Shown here piece after piece: positions 23,430 to 31,875 of a stretch of DNA of 64,000 nt. The notes beneath the pieces are model-generated. The model had not been told where the DNA came from and did no database searches. It saw only the letters and a program-made list of their open reading frames with translations. The position numbers and the translations under genes are program-made. The stretch's first letter is position 1; every line of letters starts with the position of its first letter. The stretch comes from Flavobacteriaceae bacterium (lineage in GTDB: Bacteria; Bacteroidota; Bacteroidia; Flavobacteriales; Flavobacteriaceae): NCBI GenBank assembly GCA_012959395.1, contig DUDG01000014.1, positions 1-64,000 on the forward strand, written 5' to 3'.

Positions 23430-25133
23430 ATGACTTATACAGAGTGGTTTTTATTTTTTCTGGCAATTCAATTAATTCATGGTTTTGGAACATGGAAACT
23501 TTATAAAATAGCTGGGTTCAATCCTATTTATTCTTTTATACCTATTTATAATGGAATAGTTTTAATGAAAATTATAAATAGACCATCTTGGTGGATTATT
23601 TTACTTTTTATACCAATTATAAATCTTTTAATATTTCCTGTAATTTGGGTTGAAACATCCAGAAGCTTTGGAAAAGACACAAGTTTAGATACTTTGCTTA
23701 CAATTATAACTTTTGGGTTATTCATTTACTCAATAAATTATTCTTCAAAATTAAATTATATAAAAGACAGAAATTTAAACCCTAAAACAGCTCTTGGAGA
23801 ATGGGTGAGTTCAATAATATTTGCTATTGTATTAGCAACTTTAGTGCATACCTATTTTATACAGCCTTATATAATACCTACGGGTTCTTTAGAAAAATCT
23901 TTATTAATCGGAGATTTCTTGTTTGTAAGTAAATTTCATTATGGAGCAAGGGTTCCTCAATCAGCTGTCTCTTTCCCTATGGTTCATGACACAATAGTAG
24001 GGACAGGTATTAGATCTTATTTAAATAAACCTCAAATACCTTATTTTAGACTACCAGGCTTTCAAAAAATTACTAGAAATGAAATAGTAACCTTTAGTTG
24101 GCCTGCTGATACTGTAAGACAATTCTTTGTTAAAGAAAAAGGAGTAAAAAAACCTACTGATAAAAAATCAAATTATGTTAAAAGATGTGTTGGCATACCA
24201 TCTGATACTTTAGAAATTATTAATGGAATAATTCATATAAATGGTAAAATAAGTAAAATGCCATATAGAGCAAAACCTATCTATTCATACAAAGCCCATA
24301 GCTCTAAAGGAGTTTCTTCGTCAAGTTTAATTAAACTTGGATTAAACGATCTTCAAAGAAAATTTAAAATTTCAGATATAACTCAAAATAAATTTGAACA
24401 AATTCGACCTTATATTTTAGGAATAGTAGATAATAATCCTAATAATTTTGTAGTAATTGCTAATTCAAAAGGTATTCCTTATGATGTTAGATCTAAAGCA
24501 AGGATAATAATGACTGAATTAACAGATTATTCTAGAGACCTATTACTAACTGAAAAGGAAGCAGAATTAGTTATTAAAAGCAATATTTTAGATAGTCTTA
24601 AAAGATCATACAAAACTATTAAATCTTACAACACATCCTTTTTCCCTAATCACATTACATATGACTGGAATGAAGATAATTTTGGCCCTATAATTATACC
24701 AAAAAAAGGAGCAAAAGTAAATTTAAATTCAGAAAATCTTCCGCTTTACAAAAAACTAATCAGGGACTACGAAAAAAATGAATTGAAATTAGAAAATGGG
24801 ATTATTAAAATAAATAACAAACCAGTCAGTGAATATACTTTTAAACAAGATTATTATTGGATGATGGGTGACAATAGATATCGTTCAGAAGATAGCAGGG
24901 TTTGGGGTTTTGTTCCAGAAGATCATATAGTTGGAAAGCCAGTTTTTATTTGGTTTAGCATTGATGGAATTAATGATGGAATCAAAAATTGGAAAATTAG
25001 ATGGGAACGAGTTTTCTCAACTGTTAATTTAGATGGCGAGCCCAAGTCTTATAGATGGTATTTCTTAATAGGATTAATTATTATAATAGGATACTCCGAA
25101 ATAAATAAAAAAATAAAAAATAAAAATAAATAG
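23430..25133 (+). CDS. lepB: Signal peptidase I, large Bacteroidota form
   Basis: The 567-residue protein has an N-terminal membrane domain with about three helices (1-100), then a hydrophobic anchor (about 128-147) leading into the S26 peptidase domain. The nucleophile serine is in IIPTGSLEKSLLIGDFLFVS (about 150-169) and the general-base lysine in NYVKRCVGIP (near 249). Boxes D/E read MMGDNRYRSEDSRVWGFVP near the end. A large insert between the Lys box and box D is usual for Bacteroidota. A further C-terminal helix follows. It cleaves Sec signal peptides on the outer face of the inner membrane. The catalytic serine is followed by Leu rather than the usual Met. Confidence 0.93.
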   Translation: MTYTEWFLFFLAIQLIHGFGTWKLYKIAGFNPIYSFIPIYNGIVLMKIINRPSWWIILLFIPIINLLIFPVIWVETSRSFGKDTSLDTLLTIITFGLFIYSINYSSKLNYIKDRNLNPKTALGEWVSSIIFAIVLATLVHTYFIQPYIIPTGSLEKSLLIGDFLFVSKFHYGARVPQSAVSFPMVHDTIVGTGIRSYLNKPQIPYFRLPGFQKITRNEIVTFSWPADTVRQFFVKEKGVKKPTDKKSNYVKRCVGIPSDTLEIINGIIHINGKISKMPYRAKPIYSYKAHSSKGVSSSSLIKLGLNDLQRKFKISDITQNKFEQIRPYILGIVDNNPNNFVVIANSKGIPYDVRSKARIIMTELTDYSRDLLLTEKEAELVIKSNILDSLKRSYKTIKSYNTSFFPNHITYDWNEDNFGPIIIPKKGAKVNLNSENLPLYKKLIRDYEKNELKLENGIIKINNKPVSEYTFKQDYYWMMGDNRYRSEDSRVWGFVPEDHIVGKPVFIWFSIDGINDGIKNWKIRWERVFSTVNLDGEPKSYRWYFLIGLIIIIGYSEINKKIKNKNK

Positions 25134-25136
25134 GTT

Positions 25137-25742
25137 TTGAAAGAAATTTTCAAAATTATGACGCCAGCTTATTTAGCTCCTATTTCACATTGGGCTCAAA
25201 TCATAAATGGAAAAATAATTTGGGATATTTATCAGAATTTTAATAAACAAACATTAAGAAATAGAACCTTTATTCATAGCCCTAATGGCGTATTAAAACT
25301 TACTATTCCAATAAAACATTCAAAGAAAAAATTTATTCTAAAAAATGCATTAATAGAAAATGATTTTGAGTGGCAAAAAGATCACTGGAAATCAATAGAA
25401 TCAGCATACAGATCATCCCCTTTTTTCATCTATTATCAAGATTCTATAAAAGAAATATATTCAAAAAAATATATAAAATTATTGGATTTCAATATTGATT
25501 TAATAAAACTAGTCTGTGGATGGTTAGAAATGAGTTTTGATTTTAATTTAACAAAAGATTATAAAAAAAATTATATTACAGAAAAAGATCTTAGAAATTT
25601 AACAGAGAATAAAGTTTCTGACCTTTATAATGTTAAAAAATATACTCAAGTATTTTCTAATAAAAATGGTTTTATAAATAATTTAAGTATAATAGACCTA
25701 ATTTTCAACGAAGGTCCGAATAGTATAAGTTTCCTAAAATAA
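25137..25742 (+). CDS. WbqC family protein
   Basis: The 201-residue protein belongs to the WbqC family (TPAYLAPISHWAQI at the start, then FIHSPNGVLKLTIPIKHS and a KDHWKSIESAYRSSPFF segment with the family's conserved Tyr/Phe cluster). Members sit in O-antigen clusters or beside lepB in flavobacteria; the biochemical role is not established. The frame begins with TTG at 25137; using the ATG at 25158 would delete the first beta strand (IFKI), so TTG is preferred. Its stop is next to the 3' end of the convergent RNase P RNA. Confidence 0.75.
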   Translation: MKEIFKIMTPAYLAPISHWAQIINGKIIWDIYQNFNKQTLRNRTFIHSPNGVLKLTIPIKHSKKKFILKNALIENDFEWQKDHWKSIESAYRSSPFFIYYQDSIKEIYSKKYIKLLDFNIDLIKLVCGWLEMSFDFNLTKDYKKNYITEKDLRNLTENKVSDLYNVKKYTQVFSNKNGFINNLSIIDLIFNEGPNSISFLK

Positions 25743-25743
25743 A

Positions 25744-26034
25744 AAGCAGGCCATAAGCCGGATTCTGTCGTGCCTTATCATTTATCTAGACAAAATATTA
25801 CTATTTTGTTCAAACCGCCCACCCTCCAACTTTGAACGAGCCGTTCTCAAATGCTGGTCTACGTGACGTTTCACCTTATAGAGTTTACCTGATTTCACTA
25901 CAGCCTAACTGTACATTCTTTCTGTTGCACTAGTCCTCTATTTATTAAATAGTGACGGGTGTTACCCGCTATAATGCTCTTTGGTGTCCGGACTTTCCTC
26001 TTTTATTAAATAAAAGCGATAAGGTGGCCTGCAA
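25744..26034 (-). ncRNA. rnpB: RNase P RNA (class A)
   Basis: Read on the minus strand, the RNA opens with GCAGGCCACCTTATCGC and contains the conserved CR-I block GAAAGTCCGGACACC, the J/loop segments with AACAGAAAG, GGTGAAACG and GAGGGTGGGCGG, and the 3' end ACAGAATCCGGCTTATGGCC. P1 is closed by GCAGGCC/GGCCTGC, followed by a T-rich tract that can serve as terminator. The length, about 290 nt, is short but normal for class A in this phylum. It processes the 5' ends of tRNA precursors. The ends are estimated from P1 and are good to a few bases. Confidence 0.95.
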
Positions 26035-26036
26035 TG

Positions 26037-26044
26037 CAAAAATA
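26037..26044 (-). promoter_or_regulatory. -7 box of rnpB
   Basis: On the minus strand TATTTTTG (complement of 26037-26044) matches TAnnTTTG and lies right before the 5' end of the RNA, about the right distance for initiation near 26032-26034. A -33 TTG is not obvious. Confidence 0.5.
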
Positions 26045-26091
26045 GGTTAAAAATTATGTTGATAAAAAATTTTATTTAAACAATTATATAG

Positions 26092-26121
26092 TTGAAATAA
26101 ATACCTCAATTTTTATATTTG
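26092..26121 (+). promoter_or_regulatory. dnaX promoter, implying a leaderless transcript
   Basis: TTG at 26092-26094, a 19-base spacer and TATATTTG at 26114-26121 match the Bacteroidota promoter well. The ATG of dnaX is at 26126, only four bases after the -7 box, so initiation would be at or next to the start codon. Confidence 0.6.
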
Positions 26122-26125
26122 TTGT

Positions 26126-27796
26126 ATGGATAATTTTGTTGTTTCGGCTTTGAAATATAGACCAGATAATTTCGATAATGTTGTAGGGCAAAAATCCATA
26201 ACTAAAACACTAGAAAATGCAATAAGTCAAAATCAACTTCCGCAAGCCTTACTGTTTTGTGGTCCTAGAGGTGTTGGAAAAACAACTTGTGCTAGAATAT
26301 TAGCAAAAAAAATAAATACCGAAAATAATTCCGATGATTTTTCATATAATATTTTTGAATTAGATGCAGCATCAAATAACGGAGTTGACGATATTAGAAA
26401 TTTAATTGACCAAGTAAGAATTCCTCCTCAAACTGGAAAATACAAAGTTTATATAATAGATGAGGTTCATATGCTCTCTGGCCAAGCTTTTAATGCTTTT
26501 CTAAAAACATTAGAAGAACCACCATCTTATGCTATATTTATTTTAGCTACAACAGAAAAACATAAAGTTATACCTACTATTTTATCTAGGTGTCAGATAT
26601 ACGATTTTAAAAAAATAAACACAGATGATATTAAGAAATATTTAGAATTAATAGCTGAAAAAGAAGAAGTTAAATATGAAGATGAAGCTCTTTATCTAAT
26701 TGCTAAAAAAAGTGATGGTGCACTAAGAGATGCACTGTCTATTTTTGATAGGTTAGTAAATTATACAGAAGGTAATATAACAAAGACTTTGGCTTATAAA
26801 AATCTTAATGTGTTAGATTATGATGTATATTTTAGCGCATTTGACTTTATAATAAAAAACGATATTACTAACATATTATTACTATTTAATAATGTTTTAG
26901 AAAAAGGATTTAACGGGCAACATTTTATTGATGGTTTTTGCTCACACTTCAGAGATTTATTAGTTTCAAAAAATTCAAAAAGTCATATATTAATAGAACA
27001 AAACGATTCTATTAAAGAAAAGTATCTAAAACAATCTAAAATAAAAGAAATAGATTTCATCTTAAAAGCTATTGAAATAGCAGAGGACTGTAGCTATAGA
27101 TATAAAAACAGTAAAAATGAACGGCTATTAGTTGAAATTTGTTTAATGAAACTTTGTTCAATTTCTACAATTGAATTAAAAAAAAAAATAACGATTCTAT
27201 CTAATCAAGATATACCTAAACCAGGTAATTCAATTTCTAGTAAAAAGCAACTTAAAAAGGAGAAAACTAAAGAGGTTTTATCAAAAGAAAAAGTCAATAA
27301 TCTAAAAGAAAAAAATATAATTAAAAACACATCAGTTTCCGGACTGTCTCTTTCAAGCTTAAAAGTTAAAAAAGATATAGAAACTATCATCAACAAACAA
27401 AAAAGCTTAATTAACAATTCAGAAGATTTAACAAATGATTTTACTGATAACGAATTAATAATTTCTTGGAAAAAATTTTATACAGAACTGATAAATAAAG
27501 GAAGAAAAAACTTAGCTAGTATCTTATTAATTGATAGTCCAAAAATAATAAATAAAAATGAAGTTCATTTTACTTTAACTAACAATATCAATAAAATAGA
27601 ATTAGAAAAAATCGAAAACAAACTTATTAATTTTCTTAAAACAGATTTAAAAAATAACAGAATACAACTAATAATTAATGTCGATAAAATAAATGAAAAA
27701 ACAAAATTATACACTCCTTCTGAAAAGTATAAAAAGTTAAAATCTATAAATCCAAGTATTGAAAAAATGCGAAAAGACTTTAAACTAAACTTATAA
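26126..27796 (+). CDS. dnaX: DNA polymerase III gamma/tau subunit
   Basis: The 556-residue clamp-loader ATPase has Walker A GPRGVGKTTCARILA (about 49-63), Walker B IIDEVHML (near 111-118), sensor 1 ILATTEKHKVIPTILSRCQ and the domain II/III region to about residue 350. The four-cysteine zinc module of E. coli DnaX is absent between Walker A and ELDAASNNGVDDIR, as is common in this class. After domain III comes a Lys-rich linker (about 352-440) and a C-terminal tau domain. An 11-A tract at 27178-27188 falls exactly at the domain III/linker boundary and could yield a short gamma form. The start MDNFVVSALKYRPDNF aligns with the family. Its end overlaps convergent ppx by six bases. Confidence 0.95.
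   Translation: MDNFVVSALKYRPDNFDNVVGQKSITKTLENAISQNQLPQALLFCGPRGVGKTTCARILAKKINTENNSDDFSYNIFELDAASNNGVDDIRNLIDQVRIPPQTGKYKVYIIDEVHMLSGQAFNAFLKTLEEPPSYAIFILATTEKHKVIPTILSRCQIYDFKKINTDDIKKYLELIAEKEEVKYEDEALYLIAKKSDGALRDALSIFDRLVNYTEGNITKTLAYKNLNVLDYDVYFSAFDFIIKNDITNILLLFNNVLEKGFNGQHFIDGFCSHFRDLLVSKNSKSHILIEQNDSIKEKYLKQSKIKEIDFILKAIEIAEDCSYRYKNSKNERLLVEICLMKLCSISTIELKKKITILSNQDIPKPGNSISSKKQLKKEKTKEVLSKEKVNNLKEKNIIKNTSVSGLSLSSLKVKKDIETIINKQKSLINNSEDLTNDFTDNELIISWKKFYTELINKGRKNLASILLIDSPKIINKNEVHFTLTNNINKIELEKIENKLINFLKTDLKNNRIQLIINVDKINEKTKLYTPSEKYKKLKSINPSIEKMRKDFKLNL
27178..27188 (+). other. A11 slippage/frameshift site in dnaX
   Basis: Eleven consecutive A residues span Leu351 to Ile355 (codons tta aaa aaa aaa ata). 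Loss of one A gives an immediate TAA after Lys354. Gain of one A, or a -1 ribosomal shift, gives five codons (NNDSI) and TAA. Both outcomes end the protein right after the clamp-loader core, as in the known dnaX gamma products of E. coli (ribosomal frameshift) and Thermus (transcript slippage on an A run). Confidence 0.55.
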
Positions 27797-28687
27797 GCTT
27801 TTCAATAACTCATAGACCATTCCATCAGCTAACCCAATTTTAGGAACAATAATTTCATCTGAGCCCATATTTTTAAGTAAATACTGATAAATTTTTCCAG
27901 CTGGTACAATTACATCTACTCTGTCAGGATTTAATTTTAATAATAGTATTTTTTTTGAATATGACATTTTTTCTAAATCAGAAAGCGTAGAGTCAATTTC
28001 CTTTAATGTCAATGGCTTGCCAATCTTAACTCCACATAATTTAAATAGTTTATTAATATTTCCTCCTAAACCAATAACATCAATCTCTCCCTGATCTTTT
28101 AAGTTAATATTTATCCATTCTCTAAATGATTCCCATGTTTTATTTGAAACTAAGTTATTGATAAGTCTAACTCCTCCTATTTTAAACGATTTAGATATAA
28201 CAACTTTTTTATTTTTAAATAAAGTTAATTCAGTACTTCCTCCGCCAACATCGATAAAACAGTATGTTTTATGATTTCCTTGAAATTTAAAAATTGAATT
28301 GTTAGTGATTAATTCTGCTTCCTTTTTACCATTTATAATTTGAATTTTCAAACCTGACTTAGACAAAATTAAATCAACAATATTTTTTTTATTTGATGAA
28401 CTTCTTAGTGCTGAAGTTGCATAAGCTAAATATTTTTCGACTTTATGAACTTTCATAAGTAGTTTAAAAGACAGCATAGTATCAACTAATCTTTCAATGT
28501 TTTCATTAGAAATTTCGCCGATTGTAAAAGCATCTTGTCCTAGTCTAATAGGAACTCTAACTAGAGAATTCTTTGTTGAAATAGGTGCTGATTTATTTAG
28601 CACTATAATATTTGAGATTAATAATCTAATTGCATTTGAACCAATATCAATAGTTGCGTACTTTTTTATTTTATCAAACTTCTTCAA
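27791..28687 (-). CDS. ppx: Ppx/GppA-family exopolyphosphatase
   Basis: The 298-residue protein has the ASKHA phosphatase fold: ATIDIGSNAIRLLI (about 11-24) as the phosphate-1 motif and FIDVGGGSTELTLF (about 143-156) as the phosphate-2 motif. It has only the catalytic half of the longer E. coli Ppx, which is usual for Bacteroidota. It hydrolyses terminal phosphates of polyphosphate or, in the GppA sense, pppGpp. It lies one base after ppk1 on the same strand, so synthesis and breakdown of polyphosphate are encoded together. The 3' end overlaps dnaX by six bases. Confidence 0.88.
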   Translation of the reverse strand: MKKFDKIKKYATIDIGSNAIRLLISNIIVLNKSAPISTKNSLVRVPIRLGQDAFTIGEISNENIERLVDTMLSFKLLMKVHKVEKYLAYATSALRSSSNKKNIVDLILSKSGLKIQIINGKKEAELITNNSIFKFQGNHKTYCFIDVGGGSTELTLFKNKKVVISKSFKIGGVRLINNLVSNKTWESFREWININLKDQGEIDVIGLGGNINKLFKLCGVKIGKPLTLKEIDSTLSDLEKMSYSKKILLLKLNPDRVDVIVPAGKIYQYLLKNMGSDEIIVPKIGLADGMVYELLKSL

Positions 28688-28688
28688 A

Positions 28689-30734
28689 TCAATTTTTATA
28701 ATAATTATAAATTTCTTCCTGAGATCTAAAATTTGATTTATTATTTCTTTTATACTTATTAACTATTAAATGATTTACATACCTAGCCTTAACATTATCT
28801 TTCCAGTAAATATTAAATATATCCAAAAGCTCTATTTTTAATTCCTGCTGATATATAGGGCAAGTAACTTCTACCCTATTATCCAAATTTCTTGTCATCC
28901 AATCTGCAGAAGAAATATATACTTGATTGTCATCATCATTACAGAATATCATAAATCTAGTATGTTCTAAAAATTTATCAACAATACTAATGACTTCTAT
29001 ATTCTCACTCATCCCGATTTCTCTAGGAACCAAACAACATATCCCCCTAACTATCATTTGTATCTTAACGCCAGCGCGACTTGCTTCATAAAGAATCTTG
29101 ATCATACTATAGCTTGTAAGATTATTTAATTTAATTTTAATCCAAGCTGATTTACCATTTTTAGAATTAGCAATCTCTTTCTTTATTAATTTTTTAATTT
29201 TATTTTCGGTATTTATTGGAGAAACTAAAAGATTTTTAAAATTATATTTTTTATAATTAGCATCAAAAAAACTAAAAACATACGAAATTTCATCAAGAAT
29301 TTTAACATTAGAAGTAAACAAAGTTAAATCTGTATAAATCCTAGCAGTAGATTCATTAAAATTACCTGTACTTATAAATCCATATCTTTTTAAAATATTA
29401 TTTTCAAATCTTTCAATAAGACATATTTTACTATGAACTTTTAGGTTAGGAGATCCAAAAATCAATTTAATTCCATGGGATTGCATTTCTTTTGCGTACC
29501 TAATATTTGCCGATTCATCAAATCTAGCTTGAAGCTCAATTTGAACTATAACTTTTTTTCCATTTTTAGCAGCATTAATTAGTGCGCTGGCAACTTTAGA
29601 TAATTTTGATAATCTATAAATAGTAATAGATATTTTTTTAACATTAGGATCAATAGAAGCCTCCATCAAAAAACTAATTATAAAAGAAAACTTTTGAAAT
29701 GGAGTATGAAGAATAAAATCACTATCATTAAGTTTATTAAAAGTATTTTCTCCAAGATTAAACCCTTTAATATTTAAAGCTTTAATTGGTTTATATAATA
29801 AATTAATTTTATTCAGACTTGGAAATTTCATGTAATCACGCCTATTATGATATTTTCCTCCAGGAATTATACTATCAGTTTCATCATCAATTTGCATCTT
29901 ATTTAATAAAAACTTTAGGCTATCAATTCTAATATCACTATCGTAAATAAACCTAACAGGATCACCTGAAGATCTTTCTTTAACACTCTGAGCTATCTTA
30001 TCTAAAAAACTTTTTGAAATATCATCATCAAAATCTAATTCAGCATCTCTACTAATTTTAATCATATTAGCTTGAATAGCAATAGGCTTAAAAATTTTAA
30101 AAATATCATTCAAGTGATATCGAATTAAATCATCTACCATCATTATATATCGATTTGAACCTTTAGAAGGTAATTCTACAAACCTGTCTAGATCTTTTGG
30201 AATATGAATTATACTATTCTGAATTGTCTTGTTTTGAAGCTCCATACTAACAAAAAGAATAGATATGTTTTCTTTGAATTTTGGCATTTTTCTAAAATTA
30301 TTAAGAACAATTACACCTAAAGATGGACTTACTTTTTCAAAAAAATATTCTTGAGCATACTTAATTTGATTTGTATGTAGGCTATTTTCATTAATAAAAA
30401 ATATTTTTTCATTTTCTAGAAGTTTTATTATTTGAGCTAAAATTTTAAAACTTTTTTGTTGAACGTCAATTGCTTTTTTAGTTATTTCATTTAAAAGCTC
30501 TTTTGCTGTTCTGTCTCTATATAATTTTTTTCCTGTATTAAAACTAACTGCAATTCTTTTTATTGTTGCATAACGAATTTTATAAAATTCATTTAAATTG
30601 TTAGAGAAAATTCCTAAAAATCTAATTCTTTCAATTAAAGGAACAGTTGAATCATTGGCTTCCTGTAAAACTCTTTGATTAAATTCGAGCCAGCTTATTT
30701 CCCTATTTATAAATTTATTTTGAGTAGTATTCAT
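28689..30734 (-). CDS. ppk1: Polyphosphate kinase 1
   Basis: The 681-residue enzyme shows the four-domain PPK1 layout. The N domain starts with FINREISWLEFNQRVLQEA (about 8-26). The two PLD-like catalytic domains contain NLKVHSKICLIERF (the autophosphorylated-His region, about 427-440) followed by GFISTGNFNESTARIYTD, and DKFLEHTRFMIF with the second His. It polymerises the gamma-phosphate of ATP into polyphosphate. It is slightly shorter than E. coli Ppk (688). It overlaps sixA upstream by four bases and is followed by ppx. Confidence 0.95.
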   Translation of the reverse strand: MNTTQNKFINREISWLEFNQRVLQEANDSTVPLIERIRFLGIFSNNLNEFYKIRYATIKRIAVSFNTGKKLYRDRTAKELLNEITKKAIDVQQKSFKILAQIIKLLENEKIFFINENSLHTNQIKYAQEYFFEKVSPSLGVIVLNNFRKMPKFKENISILFVSMELQNKTIQNSIIHIPKDLDRFVELPSKGSNRYIMMVDDLIRYHLNDIFKIFKPIAIQANMIKISRDAELDFDDDISKSFLDKIAQSVKERSSGDPVRFIYDSDIRIDSLKFLLNKMQIDDETDSIIPGGKYHNRRDYMKFPSLNKINLLYKPIKALNIKGFNLGENTFNKLNDSDFILHTPFQKFSFIISFLMEASIDPNVKKISITIYRLSKLSKVASALINAAKNGKKVIVQIELQARFDESANIRYAKEMQSHGIKLIFGSPNLKVHSKICLIERFENNILKRYGFISTGNFNESTARIYTDLTLFTSNVKILDEISYVFSFFDANYKKYNFKNLLVSPINTENKIKKLIKKEIANSKNGKSAWIKIKLNNLTSYSMIKILYEASRAGVKIQMIVRGICCLVPREIGMSENIEVISIVDKFLEHTRFMIFCNDDDNQVYISSADWMTRNLDNRVEVTCPIYQQELKIELLDIFNIYWKDNVKARYVNHLIVNKYKRNNKSNFRSQEEIYNYYKN

Positions 30735-31216
30735 TTAAATGTTTTAGGAAAATAATAATTGCATTTTCCTGATATAATTTCTGACCATAAATATACATCA
30801 AAATCAAAAATTAAAATTCCACAAGTAGGAACATGTAAGTTTAATATTCTACCATAATCAAATATCAGTTTATTACAAGAATTGTTATGAGTAAAAATCA
30901 TAACATTATTTAATTTGTTATTCATTCTTTTTATAAATCCATCAACATTATTTCCTGAAAAATCATATAAATTTGGTGATAAGATAATTTTTAAATTAGC
31001 AGAGTCAATTAAATTATCATAAAATATCTGGGCTGTTTGAAGGGTCCTTTTAGAATGACTTGAAAAAATAGCTTCAACTTTAATATCGAGATTATTAAAT
31101 ATCCCTGACATTAATTGAGAGTCTGAGTAACCCCTATTGGATAATGGTCTTTTTAAATCTTCTACATTATAATCCCAAGAAGATTTTGCATGTCTAATAA
31201 TAATTAATTTTTTCAA
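30731..31216 (-). CDS. SixA-like histidine phosphatase
   Basis: The 161-residue protein belongs to the histidine phosphatase (phosphoglycerate-mutase-like) superfamily: the catalytic RHAKSSW at residues 8-14 and a second His in FTHNN near 110. SixA proteins remove phosphate from phosphohistidine on signalling or PTS proteins. Here its gene overlaps ppk1 by four bases on one side and pdxH by four on the other. PPK1 works through a phosphohistidine intermediate, so an action on PPK1 itself is conceivable; that is speculation from context. Confidence 0.82.
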   Translation of the reverse strand: MKKLIIIRHAKSSWDYNVEDLKRPLSNRGYSDSQLMSGIFNNLDIKVEAIFSSHSKRTLQTAQIFYDNLIDSANLKIILSPNLYDFSGNNVDGFIKRMNNKLNNVMIFTHNNSCNKLIFDYGRILNLHVPTCGILIFDFDVYLWSEIISGKCNYYFPKTFK

Positions 31217-31851
31217 GGAGATAATCTATAAAACTTCCAATCTTTATCATCATTTTTATAAATAATCCTATCATGTAATCGATTTTCTCTTCCTTGCCAA
31301 AATTCAATTTCAGTTGGTTTTACTAAATATCCTCCCCAGTGATCAGGTTTATTTAAAGGAATGCCTGATTTTAATAATTCAGAAAACTTTTTATCAAGAA
31401 GGTCCCTTGATTCAATAACCTTACTTTGATTTGATATTATAGCACTTATTTTACTACCCTTAGGTCGACTGTCAAAGTATTCAACAGAGTCAGTTTCGCT
31501 TATTTTAGTTGCCTTGCCATTAACAATTACTTGTCTTTCAAAATTTGGCCAATAAAATGATAAACACACATTTGAATTCAAATTAATATTCAAACCCTTT
31601 CTGCTATTATAATTAGTAAAGAAAACAAATCCAGACTTTGAAAACTTTTTTAGTAATACAATTCGTGATCTAGGCATCTTATTTTCATCTACTGTTGAAA
31701 TTGACATTATATTGGGTTCTTGTTCAGATTTGTTTTGCTCAACATCATTAAACCAATTTAAAAATAAATCAATTGGATTTTTAGGAATAATATTTTCAAT
31801 TAGTTTACCCTTTGAATATTTTTTTCTGTAATTACTTAAATCTTTAGACAT
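31213..31851 (-). CDS. pdxH: Pyridoxamine 5'-phosphate oxidase
   Basis: The 212-residue FMN enzyme has the PdxH features: MPRSRIVLLKKFSKSGFVFFTNYNSRKG (about 55-82) for FMN binding, RPKGSKISAIISNQS in the middle, and the C-terminal WGGYLVKPTEIEFWQGRENR plus LHDR. It oxidises pyridoxine and pyridoxamine 5'-phosphate to PLP, the last step of B6 synthesis and salvage. It is cotranscribed with sixA (four-base overlap), with rnz 24 bases upstream. Confidence 0.95.
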   Translation of the reverse strand: MSKDLSNYRKKYSKGKLIENIIPKNPIDLFLNWFNDVEQNKSEQEPNIMSISTVDENKMPRSRIVLLKKFSKSGFVFFTNYNSRKGLNINLNSNVCLSFYWPNFERQVIVNGKATKISETDSVEYFDSRPKGSKISAIISNQSKVIESRDLLDKKFSELLKSGIPLNKPDHWGGYLVKPTEIEFWQGRENRLHDRIIYKNDDKDWKFYRLSP

Positions 31852-31875
31852 ATAAACAAAATTATATATTATAAA

